64,000 nt of DNA, taken from Psoroptes ovis (Eukaryota; Arthropoda; Arachnida; Sarcoptiformes; Psoroptidae). The stretch lies in the NCBI GenBank assembly GCA_002943765.1, contig PQWQ01000013.1:620001-684000 (forward strand), written 5' to 3'. The notes beneath the pieces are model-generated. The model saw only the letters and a list, made by a program, of their open reading frames with translations, did not search any database and was not told the origin of the DNA. Position 1 is the stretch's first letter. The number at the start of each line of letters is the position of its first letter. Below, piece by piece: positions 1 to 14,700 of the stretch. The translations under genes and the position numbers were made by a program.

Positions 1-3000
1 ACATCATCAGTCACAACTAGCGCAATTGGCGCAAATATCATCAAAAATATGATCAAAATAATCAAAAAAACAACATCATAGCCTAGACAACCTAAACAAT
101 AACCTTCATTATGATTCAAAGAAAAAATGAACAAATTGCGTACATACATATTTTTTTTATGTATTCTTCAGCAAGTTTATTCGCAAGTCAGCCTTATGAT
201 GATGCCTGATGGCTGATGATGATGATGGTTCAACAGCGAAAAGAAGGGCTCTCCCATCTTTTCATCATCATCATAGATATTGATTACTGATTCATCATTT
301 TTTTCGCTTGATGCAATCATTTTTTTCCGTTGCATTTTTGTTAACATAATTTGAACTTAAAAAAATAATGATAGTCATATTAATAATGATTATTATGATA
401 TAGGTTTCATTTTATTTTATTTTTTTTCGAAAAAAATTATGTGCCTGGAAGGTAAAATTATTAATTTTTATTTTTTCATTTTTTTTCCATTTGTATTTTC
501 AAGCTTCAATGATAATGATTCAGATATCCACCATATTAGGTAGCCAGCCGGTATATGCCAGTGTGTTTTCTTCCTCAATCAATGCATGCATTCAGCATGT
601 ATTCGCACAGATTCAATGAATTTTTTTGAAATTTATTCAGTTTCATTCATGTATTTTTGCATTTCATTTCATTTTTTTTTTCACAAACATTGGACCACAC
701 CATTGAAATCATTATTATTATTATCATCATTATTATATGAGGTAGATATATTTCCATTTTCTTTTTCCTCGATTCGCTGATGGAAATGTAACTAACAAAC
801 AACAAATAGAAAATTGTTGGGTGTTTCTTTGTGTGTGTGTGTGTTTGAATTTAATCAATTCTTGACTGTTTAATTTTTTTTTTTTTGTTTTCGTCGTTTG
901 TATTTGCTTGATTATATGCGAATCATTCATTACGATCCACCATTTTCATGTTTTCATGTATGTGATGGCAATGAAATTTCGTAAATAACCATACGGAAAG
1001 ATTGAAAAATAATAAAAATATTCATTGATTGATTTTTATTCTTTATTTTTTTTTCAATCAGGGAATTTTTCTTTTTTTTCATTTTTACACTATGAATATT
1101 TACATGACGATAATTATCCAAAGTCATGCAAAGTTCATGGCCTTTTTAATGATTTTGAACATATTCAAAGGCAAAATGAATGAATGAATGATTCCATGAA
1201 TTAATGAAAGAGAAAAAATTCATAAATTGCAATCATCAATTCATAAATTGTAATTTGTCAACACTAGAAATTTTTTAAATACAAATTCATTCTCTTCCTG
1301 TGACAAATTTCAAACATTTAAATATTTTTATTTGTTCATTCATTCACAAATTGCAATCAATTGATTTTGTTTGTTTGTGTTTTTTCCATCTTTAAATTAG
1401 TGTAAATCAAGCGTAACAAAAATATTACCATAAAAAATTGGTTAATCGATTCGGCTGTGTCCTATTTTATTCACAATTTGATTATTCATTTCAATCATTT
1501 CAGATGAGTGAAAAAAAATCTATTTAAAAAAAACAAATGATTCAATCAATCAATCAATCGGATGCTCAATGTATAACACATAATCAATTATAAACACCGT
1601 GAATCAATTAATTCCTCGTATTTTCGTTTCGAAGAATCAATCAAAATCGCATATTAGTAAAATGATTTTATGATGATAAAACATGGAATAATCAATAATC
1701 ACACTTATATTCACGAACAGATTATCATGAATCATTTGATTGACCATCAAAATGTCAATCAAAACATTTAGATTTGATTCATAGAAGAATTTATGGGAAA
1801 ATAGCGAAAATTCTCATCATTCTGAATGTCAAACTTGTCAAACGATTTGTGTATGCTCTTTCATGGATGTGAATGACAAATTTGTAAATCACAATGACAA
1901 TGACAATCACAATGAAAGATGCAAATAATCATTGCAATCATTTCTTTTTCGAATAAATTCAGCACCGGATATATATTCTGTCATTGAGAAAAATAGATAC
2001 AAGTAAACAAAGCACAAGTCAATAAATCGTTGAAGAAATGATGGAAAAAAATTAATGAAAACATCCGTGAAACATACACAGTCACACGCACAACCTCACA
2101 CATATTTTTGATCAATGTTGATGTTATTCATTATTTATTCATTGTTATTATAATCATCAATATTGATAATAATAACAAATTATCATCATTAAATTATCGT
2201 CATCAAGCTTATAATTATATATGACATATCAGTAGCAACGAATAGAAAATCAAATCAAAATCCGTGTCATTTGTTCACAACTATTTTTTTTGAGATTGTT
2301 GATTCACAATAATTCAATTCAAGCCACTGTTTTTTTTCCTGAAAATCTGATGAATCTTTAATGATGTTTATAATTCCATGATAATAATAGAAAAAAGAAT
2401 CAATTGTTTTTTTTTTGAAATTCTCATTCTATGGTAAATTCTCAGATATGATCACGATATTATACAAATGAATATGTATTGTCATGATGCTTTTCTATTC
2501 GGTATGTGTTTGTGTGTGTTCGGTTCTTTTTCAGATCGGTGCGAATAATTATTATCAAACAACAAACAAATACTGAACAAATTACTACTTGACGAATGGA
2601 AAATTGAAATACAAATTGAAAAAACGAAAAACATCACGCAATCTTTCATAATAATTGGATTGAACAAACAATGAAATCATTCGCGAGAAAAGAAAAATAA
2701 TGAATATCACAATGAATATATTGAATGCAAATTCAGCCAGCTGTCCATTGATTTTCAATTATTTTTTTTCTTTTTTTTCTGTATTTCAATCTCGAAATAG
2801 CGGATTCAAAGCATATATAGATTTAATTCAATTTTCGAAATTGATCGATCGATTGATTTTGAAATGAATAGATGATAATTTGGTTCATGTCCATCATCGA
2901 AAACTAAATTATGATAGTATTGAATTCAAATATAATCATCAAGAAAAAATGTTTACATTTAAGATTTGAATAAATTCAATAAATGTAAAAAGAAAAATTT

Positions 3001-5488
3001 CTTCATTAAATTCAATTTTCATTGATTGATTGACAAATCCAAAAACTTGTAATCATTTTTGTAAATATTTGAATATTTGAAAATATGAAAAAAAACCAAA
3101 CAATGAGAAACATCTTGATTTGACAAGAGATTATTATCATTTTTTTTTGAATTTTACTCCGATTATTTCTTGAATATTTCAATTCTACTTGGAAAAATTG
3201 AATTAATTTCTTATCCTTCGAGACACTTGTATGATTATGGCTTAGATTGCTTGAAAAGCTTGAAAGCAAGAAATGAAAATGAAAAATTCTTGAACAAGAA
3301 GCAGCATCGTGAATGCTAAGATAATTGTTTTTTATTGCGAATTACATTTTTTTCTTTTTCTAAAGAATATTGCCAGCAGAATACTACAAAAAAAGCTATT
3401 AATAGAAATGATAAAAAATTAAGTTTTCATAGCACGTGCGTTCAAATGTCAATAATAATGGAAATAATGATCAATTCTTTTGATCTCTGATTTCATTTTT
3501 TTTTTATTTTCTTACTATTTTTTCTTTTTCAATGAAATGCGCTGCAAACTGAATTCATAATTAATGTTCTAGATGTTTTGGATGATAATAACGTTTTAGA
3601 ATTACAAAATGATGAAAAATAATGATTAAAATAGAATCAAATCAATGATTGAAAATGAAATAGGAGAATCGCTTGTATTTTTTTCTTTTTTTATTTTCAT
3701 TTTATATTTTCTCGATTGATCAGCAGAAAAAAAATGAACAAAAACTATTCAATGATCAAACATCTGTTTGATGAAATGGTTTTTCCGGTTTTTTTCTAAC
3801 AATGTTGATCATAGTATGAAAATATATCTTTGTCTTTTTTCACATTGTCTTCCCATGATTGAAAATGTAAATTTCAATGAAAATCTTTTCCTTTTTTCTC
3901 CCCCTTCGACGAAGACGAAATTCAAATAAATCTTTTTCGATTGCACCGTGGCATTTCGGTACCGTTTCATTTTCATTTACTTCATTTCACAAGTTGACAT
4001 CATTTTTTCGAAGATGAAAATGAAAAAATTGTAATCTTTACTTTATCATATTTCATCTTTGAATCAAGAAACTAAATAAATAAATAAAGAAAAATGAACA
4101 AGATTAACCTGTATAAAAATTGTCAATCAATCATTAGAGATTGATTTTCTCTCTGCCTTTAATAATAATCTTGAAATCTCTTATTGACAATTTTCGATAT
4201 ATCGATACTTACGTGTGTTTGTGAACATACACACTTTTTCATAACTTGCAGGCAAATATTGAAAATATTAAAAAAATATGATGCTCATCTGTTAATGTTC
4301 AAATATTATCGATATTATTATTATTATTTTTTTTATCGGCAAAATTCAAAAGGTGTGATCAAGCATTTTAATCAATATTTTTCAATATCAATCATCATCG
4401 ATGAGCAAAATTGATGATTATATATTCATCATAATCAATTACTATTTATAAATTTCTGTGAATTTTCATAACATTTTCGCATATTTTATGTTCCTCTCAG
4501 ATTTTACTATTCTGGTTCCTATGAGTCTATTTTATATTCTTTGAATTTTTGCCCTCTCTTCCTCGAGAGTTTGATGTGCCAAAAATGAGAGAAAAAAATG
4601 AATGAAATCACGAAACGTTACGTGACCTGCTTAATATGAAAATGTGTTCGACGACGAAATGTATTTTAATTCACATCAATTTCAAGCTTGATTTTTCATT
4701 TCACAATTTTAGTTATTTTCATCCCTGAAAATACATTCGAAAATGAAAAATAATTAATCTACGAGAATAAAATAGAATATTCTAAGCAAATTTTTACTTG
4801 GTCAATCATTTGGTTTATCTCACAAAGAAAAAAAATCTTGAAAATCAAATGATCATTATTTCTTTTTGTTATTCTTTTATCTTTCTGTGATTACATTTCG
4901 ATTAAAGTTTTCATCAATTCCTTTTTTTTTTTTTTTTTTTTGAAATGGGAATGGTCGAAAATAAACAAAGAAATTAACAATTATTCTTTTCATCCAATGG
5001 AAAGAGCATCGTAAGATTGAAATTGAAATCAATTTAATAAATTGATAATCGATAATCAAAAGCGAAAAAAATGTAATAAAATCAAATCTAATAATTGTGA
5101 TTGAAATTCTTTGATTGAAAATTTAATCAAAGTATAATAATACTGTTTTTTTCTTTGGTTTTTGTTCTTTCATAAGATTTCTTTGTGTTTCACTTTTTAA
5201 AATCTTTAATGTTGATGATGATAATCCAATCATAATTCAATCAATCAATATCAAAGATTTTTCTTCTTTTGAAATTTTTTTTTAACAACGAAATTGAATT
5301 AAATTTTACTTTTTTTCAATATTACTTCGCTAGTTAATCTTGATTGATGATTGATATTATAAAAGATTTTCCTATTATTATTTTTCCACTTTCACGCTAT
5401 CACAATGTCATGTGTTTAAAATTTTCATTTGATATTAATAATAATGATATTTCTTTTCGTTTTTTTTGTTTGTTCTCGAAAATTCCAG
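1..5488. other. Non-coding, probably intron or upstream region of the aquaporin gene
   Basis: I looked here for the first NPA box and TM1-TM3 of the aquaporin and found none. The stretch is A/T-rich with many ATGAT/TCAATCA-type runs and a T20 run at 4922-4941. Open frames are short and low in complexity. Since the first visible aquaporin exon starts inside a codon, at least part of this region should be intron. Confidence 0.5.
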
Positions 5489-5729
5489 CGTTACAACGAC
5501 AACATCAACGTCAACAATGACCGGTAATCAAATATCAAATTCAATGGGACCATTAGGAATCACAATCGGTCATGATAGTTTGAATGTTTGGCAATTATTT
5601 ATAATTGAATTATTATTAACATTTATTGTTACATTCACAACGAATGCAACAATGGACATTAATCGTAAATCATTTGGTAGTGATTCATTATCGATTGGTT
5701 TAGCTTATTTAATTACATCATTAACTGGA
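5489..5729 (+). CDS. Aquaporin exon with TM4-TM5
   Basis: Acceptor ttccag at 5483-5488, donor A|GTAAGT after 5729. The frame opens with one base of a split codon and closes in phase 0. After a Thr/Ser-rich stretch, the segment NVWQLFIIELLLTFIVTFTT is TM4, with the Glu typical of this helix in MIP proteins, and LSIGLAYLITSLTG is the start of TM5. The reading frame runs on into the intron as far as 5783, but the family pattern and the perfect donor put the exon end at 5729. Confidence 0.9.
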
Positions 5730-8700
5730 GTAAGTAAATTGTTTTGTTTCGTTTGTTTGTTTGTTCATTTGTTTGATTGTTAGCTTGATTTTTTCATTTT
5801 TAATTTCAATTTATTTCACTTAATTTTTCTTTTTTTAAATTGAAAAATTTTTTTCCAATGAAAAATGTGTAATGATTGATTTTTCTTCATTGATTTCCAT
5901 TTTGCCCTAATTTTTTTTTTTCTTGTTCAAAAAATCAAACGAAACTAATAATTATATAAATCAATTATCGATGATTGTTGCTGTTGCTGACCAATTGCTA
6001 TTCTCAATCAAACGAGGATTTTAAGAAAGTAAAAAAAACTTTTTTTTGGCAGAAATAATGACATAAATTTTTCAATTTCATAAATGGCCAATTTCAAATA
6101 AAAAATAATAATGGAATATTAATAATGATGAAACGATGATAATCATTAAAAATCATCGTGGTTTATTTTAATGAAAGAAAAATGGAGAATAAATCCTCAA
6201 AAGACATCTCAAAATTTTCTAGTTTCAATGCTATTACTTAGTATAACAAATTTTTTCACATTTTCAATTTTTATTAATAATTCAGTTGTCAATAATTTTC
6301 AATCATTGATTTTTTTCCATTCACTCATTCAAAGTCATCATCATCGTTGATTTAAGATGAAAAAAAAGAAATAAATTAGAATTCAGAATACAGTGAAAAT
6401 ACATTATCATCATCATCGTTATTTCAATAGATTATTCTCTCTTGGGTGTGTGTCTGTGAGTGTAAGTTTGTAAATAATAATGATGATGATGATGTGAATG
6501 ATGATAGATTCTTGACATTCTACAACTAAAACAGCAGTAGCAGGAATCATTGAACGAAGAAAAAACGATGATGATGATGATGATAATCGATCGATAATCA
6601 ATACATAAATAAATATCCATGCATATATTTATCTATTGATAATTGAGTGATGATTGGTCGTTTTTTAAAAATTCTGAAAATGGTGAAAAAAAAATGAATG
6701 ATTCACATTTTGTTCTGGCAAAATTTTCCATTACCGATACCCTATTACCGACCGAATCATCATCATCATCATCATTTGTCGATCATTTGTTTTTTCGTTA
6801 TAATTTGATTTGATTTATTCCATATTTCTGCTCTCTCATACATACTCACTCTATGATATCAATGATTGGCATTTTAATACTCATCTAGTGTGTTCATGTT
6901 TAATATATTTTTGAGTACATATGATATATATGTCTTCATGAATTTACTCTTGTCATGATTTCACTCATTTCAATCGCTACCGAAATAAGAATGATGAAAG
7001 TAAATTTTCCTTGATTCCATTTTCATGGAGGGGGGTAAATGAAAAAAAAAGAATTTTCAAAATAACAATTCATTGATTTCTATGTATTGTGCACATTGAC
7101 ATATTTCTATGCCAAATTGATGTTGCTGATGTTTGTGATTCAAATGGATCGATTATTTTTATTTTTATTCCATTTTAATTCATTTTATTCGTATTTTTAT
7201 TTCATTTGAATGCATAACTTTCCATCCCTCTCTCTCTTTTTATCCCGCTGAAAAACATATCAATTTCATATTATTCTCGTAAAAATTGTATTTCAAATCT
7301 AATAATGATAAAATGTAGGGTTTTTTTCTCTACTATTCGATTGTGCATAAGTGTGTCGTTCAGTCAGGCAGCCAGCCAGCATTCTGTTGCTAAAAATTCT
7401 GATGCTGAATGCATCAATGACAGAGAGAGAGAAAGATGGAGATGCAGAAAAAATGAATAATATGAATAAGTTGTAAAAATAGAAAAAAAATCGATCGCGG
7501 CTATCCATCATTGACATTCATTTGAACAACGAATAACAACGAAAAATTGAAAAATGAATATGATTTTCTTCTTTTTTTTTCGTTTGTCATTATTATTATT
7601 ATTGTTATTAATACATATTGATTTGAAATAACAAATGAAAATAATAATAATAATGATAGCAATCATTGAAATAACAAGAAAAAGGGAGAAAAATTTTTCA
7701 AAATGACATGTAAAATGTACCAAAGCAAAGAATCATCCAAAAGAATCACAAGTTATTTATTTATTTCAATTCTTCCCAGTTTTTCTCTTGTTATTCAAGA
7801 GAATATATTAAGTTGTCCCATAAGTTCTTGCCGTTTTTTAAATTTTTTTCATTCGAAAAAACGGCAAGAGCTTATGGGACAACCTGATACAAGTTTTTTC
7901 TCTCCCAAAAAGAAAAATGCCATTTACAACATTGAGCCATCACACAATTATTATGAACATAAATTTATGAATGTATGATTATTGGTTTGTTCATTTTGTC
8001 AAAAAAAAAGAGAAAAAAGCATGGAATAATAGAATATTCTTAAGAATGAATATTATTATTATTCTGATAAATAAACAATCACCAATTCGCGTATATGTCC
8101 ACCAGAATTCATCGATATCAATATCAACCGATGATGATGATGATAATATTAACTTACAATATGTCATGCTTCAATGAATTTGATAATTGAAAAACTTGTT
8201 TAAACATTGATTCTTTTCATTTTATTTTTTTTAAATTCAATAAATTTTGATTCTTGATTTTAATTTCAAGTTTTTTTTCCGAAAATTCTCGTCAAACAAT
8301 TGATTGGTTGACTGTTGAAAGATGATATTATCATTATTATTATTCGTCGTTTCGATCGATGTAAATTGAATCAAAAATTGATTGCTATTTCAATCTTTTT
8401 TTTTCTCGTATTGTTTGGTGCCAAATTGTTCCAACCCAAAAATAAAAAAAAATATTTATTGTCCGTATAATTATGTATTCTTTGAAGAATTCTCCTTATT
8501 TCTCACAATATTCTTTGTCGAAAAAAGAAATGATTCTTGTGGATTCTTGTCATCAATGTTGAAATTTTTTATTTTTATTTTTTTTGAAAATAAAATGAAA
8601 TAAAAAAAATCTGATATGGCTCATTGATTTCGTCTTTTTTATTATTGAATTCATTCTTAGGCAAACTGATGAATGAAATTCTATTATTCTATTCAATTCA

Positions 8701-11700
8701 ATTCTCTATTCTTCAAATGTCTATATTCTTTGAACTTATTTGCACTTGTTTATTGAAAAAAAGAAGGATATGAACGAATTCGTTTGTGAACTATGGATTC
8801 AAATTTTCAAATTTTTTTCTCTCCGTTTTGATGTGAAAAAAATTCTTTTTTCTTCACTGGTCATTGAAACAACAATGGTGATGATGAGAATATATAAAGA
8901 GGGATGGATGAAATGAAGAATTTTTTCAATATTTGAAATCGGCAAATTCGAGGGAAATTCATATCATTCATTTTGAATTATTTTCCTTTCTGAAGCGAGA
9001 ATTTCTCTCATTTTCAACTTTATTCCATCATTATACCATCCGTCCATTCAAATAAACGCAAAAATACAAGTCATTTTGTTATTGAAGAGGCAAATAATTG
9101 AAAAAGGAATTCTTGTTATCCATTTATCATTTTGCTGCGAATTTTTTTTTATTCATATATGTATTAATATATAAATTGATAAATTTTTCACATATATTCT
9201 ATGCCATACATTTTGTGTTCATATTTTGTTGTTGTTGATGCCGTTCGGAATTCATAAATTCATATATTATCGTCATCATTACTGACTGAATTCACAAAAT
9301 GGACAATTTTTTCTCGATTCCTATTTGATGTGACAAACATATTTTCATCATTTTGACGCCATTTTTTATTATTATATTCACAATGCTATCAACCATTATT
9401 ATTTTCATCAAATTCTTATTATTAATAGTAGAATCCTTTCAATGATTTTTTTCTTCTTTCATGTTTTTTTGCTAAAGTTTAGCGACAATGATAGTAAAAA
9501 TGAAAAAGTAATGATCATTTCTTCGTATTTTTTTTTCTTTTTTCGATGGCGAGTTTTTATTCATATTGGCTGTATCATCATCGAAATTGTTCAATAGTAA
9601 TGATGATGATTTTCAGTCAAAAAAAAAAAAAAATGAAAAGAATTGGTGAAAAATCGTCAGGATGTCACAAAAAATAGAATTCCAATAGATTTTTAATGAG
9701 TAAAGATCATTGAAAAATGAAAATTTATCTTTTTTAATGGCGTAAAATTTCTTGATCATCAATATTATCATCATCATCATCATTTCTAGTTGAATCCATT
9801 TTTTTGAATTGTTGTTTTTCAGAGTATTCCTATTCTTATATCGATATATTAATAATAAATACATTTATTTTTCATCGATATCATATTTATTGAAAAATAA
9901 TGATGACAATAGAAGCTCTACTCGCTTTCTTTTTTTTGGATGACATTTTTCAAAAATTTTTTCACTTAAAATTGAAAAATAAAAATTAGTCTCTCATCTT
10001 ATAGAATAAATGGCGAAATACATTAATGATCCATTTTTTCATCTGCTTTTTGAATGAAAGAACGAAAATTTCCTAGAAAATTTCAGGCTGATGCTCAAAA
10101 TTTTTTCAATTAAACTCTTTGATAGAAAAAAATTCAATTCAACTCATCTTTCGCTCATTTTTTCAAAGCAAAAATGTCTTGAAAGTTTTTGGAATATTTC
10201 TTTCAAGTCTCACAGCCAAAACAAATGCAAAATTCAAAGCAAGAAAATGGAAAATTTTGATAAATTTGAATTTGTTTTAGACCTACATACAGTCACACAC
10301 ACATATGCCTGCATGTGTAATCACCATTCATTTATAATCGATATCATTTTCGCTCTTGTTTTTGAGACTCTCCGATACTTTGAGAAATGAGAGAAAAAAA
10401 AATTAATTTCAAAAAAAAATTGAAATTTAAAATGAAAATAATTAATGAAAAACCACATTGTGTGCATTTAAGTGTGTACGCCCAATCATTATCATTATCG
10501 TCATTCGCATTCAATTCAATTCAATTCATATTCAGAGATGTTCAAACTTTCATTTTAGACATTTTTTAACCAAAAAAATTAGAATGAAATTCATAAAAAC
10601 GATCCATTATTCATTTGATTATTCATTTCATTAATACAAAACTCGAAATCTCATTTTCTTGGAATTTTTTTTTTGTTGGAAGAAAATTCTTAATGAAAAA
10701 TGAATTTCATTTTAATTTCATTTCATTTCTTTTAATTTCATTTTCATTTCCATTTTACCAAGGAAAAAAATTTCAAATTCAGTGAGAAAATTTCCTTCTG
10801 TTCGAGATTTTGTTCAAGAATTCTTCCCAAAGGTGTTTGGTTGTTTATTGTAATTCCTAGAAAAAAAATTTCAGTTTTCGCTTTGATTAATGAATTATTG
10901 CATGTGCTGTGCAAATTTTTTTTCTCGGAGAACAATTTATGATATTTAAATTATCATTATTATTATTTTATATGAATCAATTAATTTCCAAATGAATTCA
11001 ATGAACAATAAGAAGAAAAAATCAGAAATGAAATGTGAATAATTCAATGACCATTACAATTCTCCGCAAAAGTAAATGATTTTTCATATTATTATTACTA
11101 TTAGTACATTTATTTCCAAATCATAGTAATAATGATAGTAATTTCAATAAATGTAATGGCATCTTATTATTATTATTGAATAGAATTCAATATTAATTAA
11201 CGAGTTTTAATGATTTCAAACATTTGTAAAAAAAGCAAAATCAAAAGCATAAAATCATCGATTGATTGTGCCTGTTATATATCAATTCGAATATTTATTT
11301 TATAAATGATAATAATAAAAATAATGATTGAAATATGATTCAATTTCAAACATTGTTAGTGACAAACAACTATGAAATAGTAAAAATAGGAATAAAACTA
11401 GAAAATGTTTCATTATTTTGAGTAAAAAATGTATTGAAATACAATGATGATAATAATAATAATAATCAGAATAATAATAAATCGAAAAAGATCGAGTGTC
11501 ACATGTGTCAAATGCAGAAATTTATTGAGCTTGTTATATTTTCGATACATTGTGTTCTCGTTGTTGTTTCGTTATTATTTTTAGCCAAGAAAAAAATGGA
11601 GAAAACTTTTGAAATTGATGCAAAATGATATGAAACAAAAGTAAAAAATACATGAATTCTGGATAGTAAAAGAGAGGAATATTGAAAAGAATCCCTACAG

Positions 11701-14700
11701 AATATCATTATATGATATTTTCAATATTATCATTATCATTATTTATTGTTATAAATAAATATATGATTCTGACAAATAATCAAATGTACGATGGAGATGT
11801 ACGACGATTTTGGTATGATTTTAGCTTTGAAAGTTTGGAATTCTTCTCTTTTCTCATTATTTCCACTTTTGATGCATTGCGAAATATTTTGATTTTCGGT
11901 AAATAAATTTATACATTTAAACATTGATGATATTGATTGGTGTCTGAGAGGATGTTTACTTATTTTTTTTCATTTCTTCTGAAATATAAACCTGACATTT
12001 TCATTGTTTGATCGTATTTACATTTATTCATTCATTTGTCTGTTTTTTTTTCTATTCATTTACCATATATTCATTCATTTATCCACCATATTTCCAAAAA
12101 TGTCTTGTGTTGCACACAAACACCAAACTTTCCAAACACATATGTCTATGTTTTTTGATTCTCAATTCTTCTTTTCCCTGAAGCACAGCATATTGCCTAT
12201 TATTATTACTTGTAACATAATGACAGAAACAACAGACACATACATGCGAGCACACAATAAAATGAAATTAAATGAATGATTGTTTTCAATTTATTTTCAT
12301 TCATTCATTCGCTAATTCATTCATTTCAAACATTGTGTAATATGTTTGTTAAGCAAAAAAAAGAAAAAACGAAAATAAACAATGAAATTGCACCAACTAA
12401 TTCGAGGATGAAGTTGATTTGTTTGAGGTTTTGTAGTTTTCTTTGAGTTTCTTCCTTTATTACCATTGTTTGGTTTGAAGGCTCACTACACTACTGTTCA
12501 AATAAAGGTTTCAAATTTCAAATATAATCAAAATCTGAGAAAAATGAAACAAATTAAACATCTGATTAATGTTAAGTACTTTGAAAATTTCATTTATGTT
12601 TAACAACAATGATTGAATCATAGAAAAAAAAACGAATTAAAGCAAAAACAAAATGAAAAAATTTCAATGATGAGAAATGAAAAAAACAGAAAAATTTACC
12701 GAGCAAAACATGCAGCAACAACGACAACAACAACAAAAAATACTAATAAATAAATCGATGTATGTATGGGCAATGGTCAACATTGTCATTGTTGAAATCA
12801 GTTATGAAAAAAATAAAAAAGAAAATCTCGAATTGAAAAAGGGAAAATGGATGTATCCCATAAATTTTTATTTTAATGCCAATTTTGTTCTCTTGTTTTT
12901 GTTTCACGCTTAATTTTGTCTGGCTTTTCAGCTCGGAAATTCTTCAGTTTTCAGTTAAATTTCATGTATGTGTTGAATTCATTCGCCAATAAAAAGTCAT
13001 CATTTTTCAATGGATGAAAAAAAAATGAGCAGAAATTCATTGTTATTTTGGATCTTTTTTTTTTTGTTTATTTTTTATTTTTTATTTTCGGTCGAGAATG
13101 AAACATTAAAACATTGAAACATTGAAAATAGTTATACAATGAACGAAAAATTCAATTTCTTGAAATTTTTTTTTGCGTCATTTTTACCCAATGAATGTAG
13201 TGTTTCAGCTGAACAGAATGTTCAAGCACAATTTTTACCAAGAGCCAAGTATTTTCTTGGTAAAAATAAAAATGAATGAAAATTCTAATAAATTTTCGTT
13301 TTTTGTTTCGGATAAAATGTGTGCCGTTTGTTTCATTTTGATTTCATTTTCATTTCGATTCAATCTATGTGTATGTATTTATGTATGTTTTTGTCAAATG
13401 TTTATTTTGTTTCATGTGTTTTTATGTATGTGTGTGTTTATATTTATTATGTTTAACAATAATAAATATTTAACTTGAATTTATTTTAAATTATTATTAT
13501 ATTTATTATTATTATTATTATTACCGATTGACAAATGTTTTGGTGATAAATTAAGTTGTAATAATAATGGTTGCCAGTAAACAAAGAGAACTGAACGAAA
13601 CAAAAAAAAAATGTATAGATTACAATCTTTGGCTGTCTATGTTTGTGTTCGTTTGTTTGTTTTTATGTAATGTGAAAATAATATTAATATTAACAAATGT
13701 TTTTATGTGTGTGTAACATTTGATGATAATAATAATAATGATATTAATAAGAATTAGAATGATTTCATAAGAATAATGATATTAATGTTCGATGATGGTA
13801 AATAAACATTTGTAAATAAAAATGAAAATATTAGTGATAATAATAATAACTAAAAATTGACATTTTAGCCATCAAAAAGTAATTTTATCATTATTAGATT
13901 ATATTGAAATTTTCCATATCGAAATGGATTTGTCCATTCATCGTTTTTCTTTGAAGAATTTTTCCAACAAAAATTATTGATAATAAATTTATTTTTTCTC
14001 TCTATTCTTACATCTAGTTACCGGCAAGTGGTGCATCAATGAATCCAGCACGAACATTAGGACCAGCATTTGTCATGAATCGTTGGCAGCACCATTGGGT
14101 ATGTTTGGTTTTTTTTTTTTTTTTTTTTTTGTTTCTTATTTCTTCTTTACATTCGATTGAATGAATAAATTGAAAACGAGTAAAATAGAAAAGAAGATTT
14201 CTACAAAATTTGGCCATCAAAAAAAAAAAAAAAAAAAAACAGAATATTCTAATTCTAGAAGATAAATAAAAAATATGCTAAACACACATAACGGTCAATG
14301 TTCCCTGATCAGAGCATTTAAATGTTGCAAAAAATTGTTTTTTTTTGTTTTGATAGTGATAATGGTTAACGATATTGATGTTGATTGTTATGCGACCATG
14401 ATGGACATGGTGGAAAAAAGCAAAGAATAGTATAATGCAGAAGAAGAACAAAAAAGATGAATAGTTTATGATAATAATCATAATGGTAATAGCAATAGTA
14501 GCAACAATACATATATGTTCAATGTAAAACCAGCATGATGATGATGATGATCATTTCTGGATTTTTTTTATTTTATAGCCATCTACATTCATGGATTGAA
14601 TTAGATCATCATCATTCTTTTTAGCATCTTATAATGATATAGATGATAATAGTATTTAGAATAAGATAAAAATGTGTCTTTGATATTTTTCTTTTTTTTC

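Larger units (their letters stand above)
5730..14017 (+). other. Aquaporin intron 1 (8288 nt)
   Basis: Bounded by the aquaporin exons at 5729 and 14018. It contains the small mariner-like palindrome at 7808-7887 and a possible 46-codon minus-strand ORF at 12326-12466. Open frames at 11434-11906 carry some ordinary-looking residues but lack consistent starts or splice sites on either strand, so I do not call them. The rest is simple A/T-rich sequence. Confidence 0.75.

Noticed and set aside
11434..11924. Plus- and minus-strand frames with some non-repetitive residues
   Set aside because: Frames on both strands look equally plausible, no consistent ATG or splice sites were found, and the region is inside a proven intron.
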